Positions 49,018 through 60,173 of a stretch of DNA of 64,000 nucleotides are shown one piece after another. The translations under genes were made by a program, and so were the position numbers. How positions within the stretch are numbered: the first letter of the stretch is position 1; every line of letters begins with the position of its first letter. The DNA is from Protonemura montana. Its lineage: Eukaryota > Arthropoda > Insecta > Plecoptera > Nemouridae. The notes below the pieces were generated by a model, which was given only the letters and a program-made list of their open reading frames with translations, did not search any database and was not told where the DNA came from. The DNA is taken from contig OX387610.1 of the NCBI GenBank assembly GCA_947568835.1, positions 15,543,001 to 15,607,000 on the forward strand, read 5' to 3'.

Positions 49018-49230
49018 CATTATTACCCATTCTTAACTCTCCTGTAGCGATCACTTGCAGTTCACTTTCGCTCTCCTGCACGAGACATAGTTCTTTAACT
49101 CATATACCTGGGTAACTTAGCACCCTCGGCTTCGCAAAGCTTCGACGCTCCGCGAAACATCAAATCTCCCACAATTTTAACTTGACCTGCAGTCTATAGC
49201 GTAGCTCCTTGACTGGGGATCTCTTCATTA
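47960..49230. other. No recognisable gene; TTA microsatellite at 48979-49018
   Basis: The 93-codon plus frame at 48511-48792 shows no known domain. (ATT)n lies at 48979-49018. Confidence 0.4.
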
Positions 49231-49259
49231 TCCACCTTTGTATTAGCTACCAGTCGTCT

Positions 49260-49590
49260 GTACTATTGTTGCGAACTGCATGATTGCATTTGGTGCTTAG
49301 GTGAGCTGTCGCGTGCAGGAAGAATGTGCACGATAAGCGTCAGCAATATCCAAATGGCCCAGCTGTATTCATGTGGTCAGGAAGTGCATCAGAGAGAAAC
49401 CAGCTCCCGGGTCGAACGATCCTGATTGTGTACTACGGATTTGGTGAGCACATTATTATATTCCTTTCTTTCCAAGTAGAGTCTAAATTATATCCCGGCA
49501 AGTTACGACCTCTCACATTGCCAAGCGAGATCTTTCGGCCTAGCATAAGCAACAGTCTAAATTCTGGTCGTAACACTATATTCATCTCGC
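49260..49590 (+). repeat. Diverged third copy of a segment of the duplicated unit
   Basis: Blocks such as GAGAGAAACCAGCTCCCGG and AGATCTTTCGGCCTAGCATA match 11420-11560 and 23404-23550 with clear divergence. So at least part of the 6.5 kb unit is a dispersed repeat, not only a local duplication. Confidence 0.65.
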
Positions 49591-49819
49591 TTTTCCTTCA
49601 TGCTATCCTTACATTGATTTGCTTTTTTTTCTCTTACTTGTGTTTCTTGACTTAAAAGCATTTTTTTTTACGTTTCTGGCTGTTATAATTTCCAGTCTCT
49701 AGGCAATATAAAATGGTATGGTAAATATACAAACTAGGCTATGCTAGTATTCTGTATTCGATGAACAAGTTTCTGCATGAATCTTTATAAAATATTTTAG
49801 TTGCAAAAACGAGCTATCA

Positions 49820-52230
49820 GGATTATACAACGAGCTATATAATGGTTATAGAGAGGCCCACGACGTAGTATCAGCGCTCCCGGTTGTGCCTGTGAGAACT
49901 ATCGACCGCCATGACAGTACAAGTCCAGATCATATTGGATCAGCTGTCAAGCTACTGCGAAGATTCCACAGTTACGATAGATTATATAGTTCTATTTACT
50001 AATATATCACGTTTTTTTCTGGTGATAAGCTATCAAGCTATTTCGGTGTTAAACATTGAGCTTTTTTGGTGTTATTCGCTGAAGCTATTCTCACGTTAAT
50101 CATGCTGGCCGCTTGCTCGGCGTACGATTGCAGCAATAGGCATTTGCCAAATGTGAAGAGATCTTTTTTCAGGTGAGTGACACTGACGGCAAGTGATGTA
50201 ATGTTCTTTTATTGGATTTTGAGGCACTTATAAAATACAAATAATGATCAATCATATCAATTTATTTGCTTCATAACAGTCATCACAGTCAATACTGGAT
50301 TGACCCCCTGCTCCTGTCATTCAGTAGAGTAGGCTCACTTTGATGAGAGTTCTTGTCTATATTATTTTTCAACTAAATATTTTCGACATTGGTAAAGTAA
50401 CATTCCTCTCTTTTTGTGCACAGGTTTCCTTTCTCGAACCGAGAACAATTGAAGAAATGGGTGGTAGCTCTGCGCAGCTAAGACTGGCAGCCCACCAAAT
50501 CTTCCTTTTTATGTTCTGACCATTGTGGAGAAAAATACTTTTGGTACAACAATGAAAGAAGAAGTTTGGTGCCTAATGCAGTACCGACTACATTCAGTTT
50601 TCCTTGACACCTAGCTGCAAAGCCAATAACTGCAAGGTCGTTGCCTGAGAAGCGTGCCCGTTTGCAGAAGAAGGCGAGGAAGAGGACGAGCGACGAGCGT
50701 AGCCGAAAACAGCAGAAAATAGAAGAGAATAGTCAAGCAACAGGTGAACACTAATTTGTTATTTGAAACTAGTAGTTCCTACGTAGTTCCTCAGTTAACC
50801 TCATTTAAATGAAACCTTTGATTTCAGCTGCAAGAAATGTGTCGCTGGATCACTCGTACCAGCTGCCGAGTCCTCGCAGAGTACACGCCAACTATTTTAA
50901 GGTGAAATCCGAGATTGGCAAGATAATAATGCCTTGATAACGACAATGTCCCCATGGCAAAGGACGCGTTAGTCTTTATGTTTACTGCATTAAATCGATC
51001 GTGGAAGATTCCCGTTGGTTATGCATTAATTAACGGGTCGAGTTCTGATGTGAGAGTAAATTTAATTAGTCAGTATATCAGAAAACTCCATAGACTGGGG
51101 CTGTCGTAGTTTCCCTAGTCTGTGATGGTGCTGCAGTGAACAAAGCGATGCTTGAAAGACCGGGTGTCAATATTTCATTGAATAAACCCTGGTTTCCCAA
51201 TCCTGCCGACCCAAAGAAGAAAATCTATGCACTTCTCGATGCATGTTCTTCTGGACAGTTCCGGAGGTGCTGCTGACGATTGATATATGCAGACTGGACT
51301 TGGAAAGAAATATAATTCCACACACCCAAGATTTCGACCATGATTATGTACCGGAAAATTCATCTCTCAGCTTGTTTTCGGAGAGCGTTGTTACGTATAT
51401 TTCAGGAAATGTCATTCGTGCCTGCAGCAAAAAGCTAAAATGCGCCTCTTGTCTGGAGTACCTTTATGCCAGTGGAGATACCATAAAGTGTGGCTTATTC
51501 CGAGCCAAAGACGTTAAAAATATTTTGATCAACCCTTCCAAAAATGTGGTTCAACTATGTTCCATGGCAGAAAAAGTTATTCGAACAAAAAGCGCAAAGA
51601 TCTTTCATAAATGTGACAATTTGATGCTTCGTTTGCAATGTGAGACAATGCGAATGGTGAACGGTGAGCTGCTTAAAAATAATTCACATTTATTTACTGC
51701 TGCTGATTTGGACGAAGAGTCGCATTATTCTGTTAAGGCTATTGCTCAAGCGATACTTTACTATCCGGATTCACCATATGTGTAGAACAGCCTCTAGTAA
51801 GGCACAGGGGTTGTCCGCCCGGCAATTGTACACTAAGTTAATACTATTCAAGGGCCAGTAAGAAACGTCTAAAGAAGATTTTGTGACACTGTAATCTCCT
51901 AAATGAAACCATACCTACTCTCATACTTGAGTTTTTGTAAGGAATCATCATAATATCCAGACTCTCATTTCTACATTTGTTGTATTTTAATGTGGAATAA
52001 ATGACTAAACTTGTTGTTGTATATAATTTGTCTCTGTTTCTTTACCATCACGTGCTAATCGGTTAAATTTAAATTATTCTGGTTCCATGCAAGTGTTGAT
52101 GGGCACACAGCTTTCAAATAAACCGCTGCTAGCGACTAGTGCTGTCATGGCTGCCGCTAGTTCAATTGGATTCAAAGATGGCTTCCAGTCTTCCTCTCTA
52201 TAACCCTTTATATAGCTCGTTGGGATTATA
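49820..52230. mobile_element. P element (THAP-type), 2.4 kb, complete ends
   Basis: The element 49828-52222 has ~28 bp inverted ends (CAACGAGCTATATAATGG and complement, continuing to GAGAGG). It is flanked by a perfect 8 bp duplication GGATTATA at 49820-49827 and 52223-52230. Ends and duplication are well preserved, while the transposase inside is dead, so it was probably mobilised in trans or has lost function since. Confidence 0.92.
50102..51785 (+). pseudogene. THAP-domain P-element transposase, degenerate
   Basis: Exon 1 (50102-50172) and exon 2 (from 50424) together encode a THAP zinc finger with the C2CH ligands visible (CSAYDC, later CSDH), a conserved W (KKWVVALRS) and the AVPTTF end. 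A TAA interrupts after ALRS (~50480) and a TGA follows the domain. 50868 onward keeps LDHSYQLPSPRR; 50955-51110 is the RNase H-like core (ALVFMFTALNRSWKIPVGYA, LINGSS) and ends in a stop. 51243-51785 is the C-terminal part (SESVVTYISGNVIRACSKKL). Multiple breaks make it non-functional. Confidence 0.85.
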
Positions 52231-52952
52231 TATATAGACTGGAAAAGACAAGGTCATGCCGCGGCTATTTTAAAAAACTAGAAATTTTGACGTTTCCTAG
52301 CCTCTACTTATTTAAGCTTTTAATTTTCATAAAAACTTACGCCTGGAAATTTCCCAAACACCAACATGCATGTACAGTACAAGAAACAAGGGAAACTTTA
52401 ACTTCAGGTTTGAGATTTTACAACATGCTACCGGATGATTTAAAAAAGATGTCATTTTTAATCTACAAGACGAAATTCAGGACGGGACTTATAGATGATG
52501 AATTTTATGGCATTTATAGCATTTTATAGCATATGTACAGGAAGCAAACTGCAGAAAAGTGACAAAGAGTTTTTAATCAATCAAAAATTGCACGGATTGT
52601 GATTGTATTTTAAGGTTTGACTGTTTACATAACATGTACATGATTTACAATTGACAATAAATAAATAAATGAACGACATCAGCGCACGTGTAGGAGCCAG
52701 ACAACAGTATGGAGATACTGCAGATGTGATTGTATTAGGCCAAAGTCCCAGGTCATCGCGCTATCAATTTAAAACATATAAATTTAGTTACAGTGAGACT
52801 GGATTGTATTGTTGTCCAGCATGATTATGGGTAAACTTTCAGTCTTCTTTGTTGAATGTCGTCGATTCCAGCTGATTTTTTTTTCGAAATAATCTTGTAA
52901 AATTCTTTAGCTGTCAGTGGTGCAAGGAAAATCGTCTTATTGATCTCTGTTG

Positions 52953-52962
52953 CCATATTAGG
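52953..52962 (+). promoter_or_regulatory. CArG box upstream of actin
   Basis: CCATATTAGG is a perfect CC(A/T)6GG serum-response-factor site, ~160 bp upstream of the TATA box. CArG boxes are the typical control sites of animal actin genes. Confidence 0.65.
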
Positions 52963-53111
52963 ATTTTTTCTAGTTATCAGCAACGTTTGGGCTTATCAGT
53001 CGATCCATGTAAGGGAGAAGAGCTACGATAATTCGATTAACTCTTGGCTATCGCGTGATTGGCGGCTGAAACGTAGGTAGAAATACCGCGACTGGCGTCA
53101 CTATGGCACGA

Positions 53112-53119
53112 GTATAAAT
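53112..53119 (+). promoter_or_regulatory. Actin TATA box
   Basis: TATAAAT in a GC-richer context, ~530 bp upstream of the ATG in the present sequence but only ~120 bp if the MITE at 53216-53615 and one target copy are left out. Transcription would start near 53140. Confidence 0.65.
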
Positions 53120-53208
53120 GGTGAACACGGCAGTCTGATTATTGCAAGTAGCAATGTCCGTCGAGTGATCACTCTTCGGTGGACAATGTCGGTTTGGTTT
53201 CTTGTTTG

Positions 53209-53622
53209 GTGAGACCGTTGAGTGTAGGTTATAGGTAGAGTTTCAACGTCAATGTTACAGTCTCTGCGTGAAAAATGACTACCTTACCGACAAAAATGCA
53301 GAGTACCGGAAGTTCACGTTAAGTGGAGCCACTGTCGTATGAAATTTAATTTCGTTATTTATTGTATTTACTCGCTTCTTAATATTGTTACGTGTATATC
53401 GATCGTTGAGGTAAACATTGATGAAGATTTTTTGAGCATGAAAAGTTTCAAAAGTGAGTTAACCTACGAGAAATATCGAAATTAAAATTCATACGACAGT
53501 GGCTCCACTTAACGTGAACTTCCGGTACTCTGCATTTTTGTCGGTAAGGTAGTCATTTTTCACGCAGAGACTGTAACATTGACGTTGAAACTCTACCTAT
53601 AACCTACACTCAACGGTGAGAC
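53209..53622. mobile_element. Foldback MITE, copy 2 (400 bp, TSD GTGAGAC) in the actin leader
   Basis: The element 53216-53615 is the same family as 46502-46889. GTGAGAC flanks it at 53209-53215 and 53616-53622. It sits between the TATA box and the actin start codon, so either the transcript leader contains a ~400 nt foldback or the element lies in a 5' intron. Confidence 0.9.
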
Positions 53623-53643
53623 GTTCAGTTCTATTTCACGAGA

Positions 53644-56600
53644 ATGTGTGATGACGATGTCGTTGCATTGGTGGTCGACAACGGTTCGGGAATGTGCAAG
53701 GCCGGATTCGCTGGGGACGACGCACCGAGCGCTGTTTTCTCGTCTATTGTCGGACGGCTTCGCCATCAGGTAAGAGTGCGGTTTTGTTCTTCGAATTTTT
53801 CAAAGTTGTAGCAAACTTATTTTAAATTTCTTGGATAGGTTTCTCGTTTATAGTCATCCGCAATTTTAGTAATTGGTGGCGTTTCGTCAAAAAGTAGAGA
53901 ATGCCACGCTATCCGCGTACTTTTCTCCCGAAATGCGATAGAGGCACTAGAGGCAGAAAACTGAAAAGTATGTAAATAAAGAAATGTGTTACATTGGCGG
54001 TTGATCAAGCTGACCACAGAGCCATCCAGCCTACGACATCTTCAATTTTATTAAGGTGGCGTTTCGTCCTCTTTTTATTTTTACATTATCAAGCTTGTGT
54101 CTTTTATGGTAAGCCAAATCAAAATCTGGATATTTGTCAAAAATAGAAAATATAAAAATGTGGTATTTCTTAGGGGATGAACATAAAGTAGTTTTTGTGT
54201 TTGGGGGTGTAAAATAATAGGACGTGACGTGCTTTTCTTCCTTTGACAAATCGGCATTGGCCACATAATTAAGTGAAACATTTTGATTTAAGTAATTTTT
54301 TCGGGGTTGTTCCCGGATAGTTTCTCGGTGCAGAGTCTCTTTCTCTTTGTGAAAACAGAGAGTGCCTCTGTGGTGTTCATAACAAGTGGTTACAATTTCA
54401 ACTTGAGACATCGCCAAAGAACCAAATTTCTGTTTTAGCCAGTTAAACAACGACACAGTCTATCAACTAAACTATTAAAAATAATCAGTTTCTCCAAATA
54501 CGAGATCGATTGCAATTGGGACTTGAATGTTTACAGGGTATTTGGTTTTTTCTAGAGTGTCATGTTCGGCATGGGCCAAAGAGACAGCTTCATTGGGGAC
54601 GAGGCCCAAACCAAACGAGGCATCCTCACCATAAAATACCCCATCGAGCACGGAATCGTCACCGATTGGGATGACATGGAGAAGATCTGGCACCACACCT
54701 TCTACAACGAACTACGAGTGGCACCTGAAGAGCACCCCATCCTCTTGACCGAGGCTCCCTTGAATCCCAAGGCCAACAGAGAAAAGATGACGCAGGTGAG
54801 CTCAAACTTGACATCCTGCGAGCGTGGCGAGTCCACAGAAACAGTCAATAAATTATCCCTCGCATTGAAATTCCCACAACCTCTCGTGATTATAAATTCT
54901 TCCAATTGTAGCGATACTCGGGAAGGTGTGGTGGCAAAGAGACGAAATAACCAGCACGGAATCAATGTGAGAACACAAAAGTTATCGATCAGTCCAAATA
55001 ATACAGCAGTGGATCGAGACAAGCTCTATCACGAACGCCGGCTGAGGGACGGCTGTCTTCTAGTCGGTCCCATAGCCTCAAACCGACAGGTAGTCGATAC
55101 CCTCAATCGTTACACAATCTAAATATCTCTCTTTGATTTTGGAACAGATGTTCACATGCATACAAGTGGCTACAATATGCTTCTTCTGAAATTATTTATA
55201 ATTACGACTGCAATATTCTTTTAAGAACCTGTCTCTAAAGTTACGGTGCTAAAACATGCGTTGAAGATGTGGCGGTGCTCTTTTAAAGTCACAGCCAGTT
55301 TCCAATCCTTTAATAGGCTTGTGTGGGATCACCCGACTTGCAAGTCCACACACATCAACCGGGCTACGTAGCTGCGACTGGATACTCGACTTGAAATATA
55401 ACGGTCGTGGTCTAATGGGGTTTGCAGATCATGTTCGAGACCTTCAACACTCCGGCAATGTACGTCGCCATCCAAGCCCTTCTCTCCATGTACGCTTCCG
55501 GTCGTGGCTCCGCTATCGTCCTGGACTCAGGAGACGGCGTGTCTCACATTGTTCCCATTTATGAAGGTAACTTGAAAACTGCGGCTGAGGAACGTCGAAT
55601 ATTTATTGAGATTTCAGCGCCGTTTTGGGACACTGATTAGTGAGGCTAGTAGCACCTGAAATTCATTTCAGCAGGTATCTGCTGAGCAGCAAAAAGGTCG
55701 GACGAAATTGCTATGTTTTTTTAATCACTGCGTTCAGTGACTTACTACAAAATTTAAAAATATGCCACTTTCTCATCTGTGCGGTCCTTTAAAAACTCGT
55801 TTGGCTTCTTCCCCTTCCCATTTTGTGTTGGCCAATGATTGTAGCTCTGCTTTGATAATATAACAGCTTAGGAAAAGCATTCCACCAAAGTCTTAGAATC
55901 TGTGCACTGACGATATTGTTTTGATTCTAGGCTATACTCTCCCACACGCCATCCTGCGTCAGGACCTTACCGGCCGAGACCTAACCGACTACCTGACGAG
56001 GATCCTCACCGAGCGCGGATACTCGCTCACGACGACTGCCGAGCGGGAAATCGTCCGCGACATCAAGGAAAAGCTGTGTTACGTTGCGTTGGACTTTGAG
56101 CAAGAAATGGCCACCGCTGGGTCTTCTAGCTACCCGGAGAAGTCCTATGAACTTCCCGATGGACAGGTGAGAAGAGTTGGGAAAGTTGGGAAAACTGACT
56201 TCAAGCACTTGGATATCTTGGTTTTACTTTGGAAGCACATTTGGCATGGATGGAAAAATTATAGGGGTGGAGACTTATATTTTGAAATTAAAAAAATATA
56301 AGCAACCAATATCAAGTTCCCCATATGAACTTGGTGGCTACCTCCCATACTTACAGGTGGCTGTCGTTTGTTCTAGGTCATCACCATTGGTAGCGAACAA
56401 TTCCGTTGCCCGGAGGCACTGTTCCAGCCGTCGTTGTTGGGAATGGATTCGTGTGGCATCCACGAGATGACTTACAACTCCATCATGAAGTGCGACGTAG
56501 ACTTACGTACACACCTGTTTGCTAATACGGTGCTCTCCGGCGGTACCACAATGTATCCAGGTGAATTGAACTTCGCTAGTTTACTTGCACGATGGATTTG

Positions 56601-58504
56601 GGGACCTAGAAAGCAAAACTTTGTATCGCTAATGAATTGCGTTGTAAAGCTGCATTTACACCATTTGCAACACCATTTGCGGAGCGAACCATGCTAGTTT
56701 ATAGGCTGCCGCGACCAAAGATGCTAGTTTTTAGGCTGCCGCTACTTTGCAGTCCTTTGCGGGAACTGTTCTGTCAGATATTCACCGTTGCAAAGATGGC
56801 GGACTTTCATCGGCGGGAGTGGTTTGAATTGTACTATCAAATGTATATTTGGCAAAAACACTGCTACGATATCGCAGTGCATAACACCATTCCAAGCAGC
56901 GTGCTGCAATTCTTCTCGCATCGATGCAAAATCATAAAAGACGTAGGCAGGTGCGACTAATATTTCAAAAAAGGTTGCAGCAAGGCTTTTTTCACAACTT
57001 GATAGCTGAAATGCGTTTGAATGATCACAAAAGTTTCTTGAATTTTCATCGAATGCTGCCAGAAAAATTTAAGGAGTTACTTGAAATTGTGGGACCGTTT
57101 ATTAAAAATACTTTTTTTATAACGGGACAACGTTATTTCTTCGGCTGAGCGGCTGTCATCGCGTCTATCGCGGTCCAACACCATCGCAAGCAGCGTGCTG
57201 CAACTCATCTCACCTCGATGCAAAATCCTAAAATACGTTGGCAGGTGCGCCCAATATTTCTGATTCCGGAGAAGGTTGCAGCAAGGCTTTTTTAACAACT
57301 TGATAACTGAATTGCGTTTAAATGATCACAAAAGTGTCTTGAACTCCCAAACAATCGACTTCTTGTTTCTATCCCTGTATTCAAGATGAGTTTTGTCCCA
57401 AATACAGGGAAACTTCTCTAGCTCGGCGAAAAACAAAGAAACTCCCTTAGATTCACACCTATCGACATCTGACATCTGTCTTGTTTTGACAGTTGACAGA
57501 ACAGCACAACGCCCACTTTGACGGTTTCATTTTTACTTCATTACGCAAGCGCTCGGACGGGTTCCAGCCACGAAGGATAAAAAAATATGAACATTTTTCA
57601 AGTCTGTCAAAGCTTAGCGACACGGGTCGCTAAGCTTTATGACGTGACCGCGATCGGCCTTCTGATTGGCTGTAGCTTGTGCACTCGTCAGCGGCGCTGT
57701 CGCTTCGCATCGCTGTAAAAGCACCTCAACGGACTACACCCTTCGCTGTCTTATGTGCTGGGAATCGCAGTTACGACATATTATTAAGATCCATAATCAT
57801 CATGAGATAAGTTTTGAGGTTTTGCTCTGTGTTGGGGAGTTTTGAGGAGAGAGCAAAACCGCAAATCATATCTCAACACCATACCACGGCTCTGAAAACA
57901 ACTTGAAACCATCATGATCATGATGTCATCATCATGACAATGATTTTTTAAGTTGCATATTTCTAGCACGTAGACAATAGTTTTGGATAGATCCATAATC
58001 ATTTACAATTTGGCTGAACCGTTCGTCGTTGCTTTAGGCTGGAATTTCGGCACTAAGTTGGCTCTAGCTAAGAACCGCACTATTCTGGGTAAGGCATTTC
58101 ATCATTCAAATTCAGCACACAGGAGCTTTAAAAACTGAGCTTAACTCGATAACTTCTTAAGTTATTTAATTGAGAAGTGGGTGGAGGGGGGATTTGACAG
58201 CGAGTTTCTAGCAAATGGATGATGATGTTACCAATTCACTGATATCTCATGTCCAGCAGTGCTTTGCCTGTTTAATTAACTCTCGTGTTTGTCTAAAGGA
58301 ATTGCTAAACGCTTGCAAAAGGAAATCGCCTCGCTAGCTCCGTCCACGATAAAGGTCAAGATCATTGAGCCGCCAGAGAGGAAGTACTCCGTCTGGATCG
58401 GAGGATCCATCTTGGCCTCGCTGTCCACCTTCCAGAAGATATGGATCTCCAAGCAGGAGTATGATGAGTCAGGCCCGTCCATCGTCCACAGGAGGTGCTT
58501 CTAA
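53644..58504 (+). CDS. Actin, six exons, divergent
   Basis: Exons: 53644-53769, 54556-54795, 55428-55566, 55931-56166, 56377-56560, 58299-58504. All junctions are GT-AG, phases agree, and the product is 376 residues, normal actin length, with no stop. Start [16 protein letters not shown] and end [11 protein letters not shown] are typical; nucleotide-binding loops ([26 protein letters not shown]) and His in KYPIEHGIV are kept. Unusual changes cluster in the DNase-I loop ([18 protein letters not shown] where actins have GRPRHQGVMVGMGQKDSY). GIAKRLQKE and IIEPPERK near the C terminus also differ. Introns after residues 42 and 122 match common metazoan positions; those at ~169, 247 and ~309 are less familiar. 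It is probably functional and fast-evolving. Confidence 0.95.
56637..57345 (+). mobile_element. Harbinger transposase N-terminal relic with internal duplication, in actin intron 5
   Basis: 56924-57148 encodes [40 protein letters not shown] and GPFIK, the N-terminal region of HARBI1-like transposases. The block 56881-57049 is repeated in tandem, diverged, at 57178-57345. The catalytic part is absent. It is a non-autonomous derivative in the sense orientation of the host gene. Confidence 0.65.
57609..57638. repeat. Perfect 13 bp stem hairpin in actin intron 5
   Basis: AAAGCTTAGCGAC, loop ACGG, GTCGCTAAGCTTT. No partner element recognised. Confidence 0.7.
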
Positions 58505-59948
58505 GCGCACAAGAAAACCATTTGATGCTCTGGTACTGCAAATTAAGAATCGACTCTCAACGTTTGAACCAAATTTAATTTTTATAAATTTGAATCCTTC
58601 TAAGAAAAAGCTTTGGTTAACTTTCGAGTCTTTCAACAATGGTGATCTGTGATTGATATTTCTTGCTAAACTTGTAATTGAATGGAAAGCGTTTTTCAGT
58701 TCCCCTAGTTTCTGGCCAATTTTTTTAATCGATTTTTTTTACATATATTTATTGTAACAAGTAGAACATACTTAATTTAAGACATTTAGCTTAATTATGC
58801 CAAATCATTTTTCGTCTTCTCTGTGCTCTATTCCATTTTCCTTTTCATTCGCCCATTTCTTCCATTACTTCATTCCATTTCCCACCTCTTCTCTCCACAT
58901 CATCTTGTGCCTTTTTTGTATCCATCTTTCTCTTGGTCTTCCTCTTCCCCTTCTCTCATATTCCAAGCTTAAAATCTACCTCGGCAATCTTTCTTCCTCC
59001 ATTCTCATCATTTTTCCAATCAATTAAAATCTTTCTGTCCCAATTTTAAACCCAATTCTCTCTCTATTCTCTCTGGCTATAATCAAGCAAAATATTTCAA
59101 TTCTTTTTTCGTTAAATTTGGACTTCGTAATTTTTTTTAGATGTTTCTCGGTGGTATTTTACAGATAGTGCCTCTGTGGGTTTTCTGAACTAGCGGTAAA
59201 TATTTTTTGTAGCTAGATATACTTTTTTGACTGACAAGAAGACTGAAGAACAGAAAGACACGAGAAGACTGTAATGACTTTATTTATACTTAATGACTAT
59301 TTAGGAACACGTTTAAATTTTAATCACCAAACAATTCAAAGTATAAAGTAAAACAAAACAAAACTTTCCATTCAAACAAATAAAAACACAACAATAAGTC
59401 GACGATCCTAAATTTCTACGCCAGCTAGCAATGAATGAAATAAATTAAGTACAATTTCTAAAACCGTTGTAGACTCTCTTTAATTAGCACATGTAGATTA
59501 AACTGGACCAAATAAATAGAAATTATTGAAACAGCAATTGAAGTAATGAAGTTTTAGCCACTGAGTAAAACCAGTGCATCAACCGCATTGCAAAAGACGT
59601 GAAAAATCGGGTTCAAGGGTCAAACAATTCTAAAACATTAAATACACCAGAGATAAAAAAAGCACACTTTCTTTGATTTTGGTGAGATTTCCTACCGTAT
59701 AAACAGTACTTTAAATGTATTCTTCGAGAAAGAAAGTTCTAAAGAAAAATATATAACCAAAAACAAAAAAGTTACCATATGTATTTAAATAATATTTTAA
59801 AAAGACGAGACCATATATCGGTGTCTTTCAGACAACGGTATATGCAATTCTATCAAACAAAGTTTTAAAATAACCACAAACCAAAGTTTATATTTATTGA
59901 TACCTATTAAGCAAGTTCGGCTTCATTGCTCAGGCAGGTGCATGCTCT
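58505..59948. other. Actin 3' flank and intergenic
   Basis: Includes a long pyrimidine-rich stretch at about 58800-59080 and an ATTAAA at ~59024 that could serve as actin polyadenylation signal. From 59280 the sequence is AT-rich without gene signals; it may contain the 3' UTR of the minus-strand GPCR. Confidence 0.4.
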
Positions 59949-60173
59949 TCAACAAACCGACTTGTCTTCTTCAGGAAGTGAAGTATCTCCATGATGGTGC
60001 TGGGTACGCTCATCGTCCTGGTGGTAGGGTTCGTGATGAAACGAATCACCTACTTCAAGAATTGAATTATCGTCATGATTGATATGCGTGTCTCCTAGAT
60101 GTATGGAATTATCGTTGTGTTGCCAAGACTTATCTTCTATTTTAAGTGAATGCCCGTCTTGGTAACAATCGTC
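59949..60173 (-). pseudogene. In-frame 74-codon extension after the GPCR stop
   Basis: Directly after the TAA at 60176-60174 the same frame stays open for 74 codons to a TGA at 59949. Composition is far from random: His, Asp, Glu and Ser dominate, and an internal repeat is visible (DNSIHLGDTHINH, then DDNSILEVGDSFHH, then HHHGDTSLPEEDK). It looks like the end of a longer cytoplasmic tail cut off by a nonsense change. Confidence 0.5.

Larger units (their letters stand above)
49795..52680 (+). mobile_element. LINE 3' end, split by a P element
   Basis: 49801-49827 encodes LQKRAIRII, a conserved LINE ORF2 motif. The frame resumes after the P element at 52231 and continues through YFKKLEILTFPSLYLFKLLI and TLTSGLRFYNMLPDDLKK to a stop at ~52529, with an AATAAATAAATAAA tail at 52660-52673. 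The two halves were one insertion before the P element arrived. A frame shift near 52260 shows decay. Confidence 0.75.

Noticed and set aside
48979-49018. CRISPR-like or regulatory array
   Set aside because: Simple (ATT)n microsatellite; no spacer structure anywhere in the window.
49801-52680. P element TIRs as a regulatory palindrome pair
   Set aside because: The 8 bp GGATTATA duplication and the split LINE frame show that they are transposon ends.
56434-56697. Separate 87-codon protein overlapping actin exon 5
   Set aside because: Exon 5 frame read through its donor site into intron 5.
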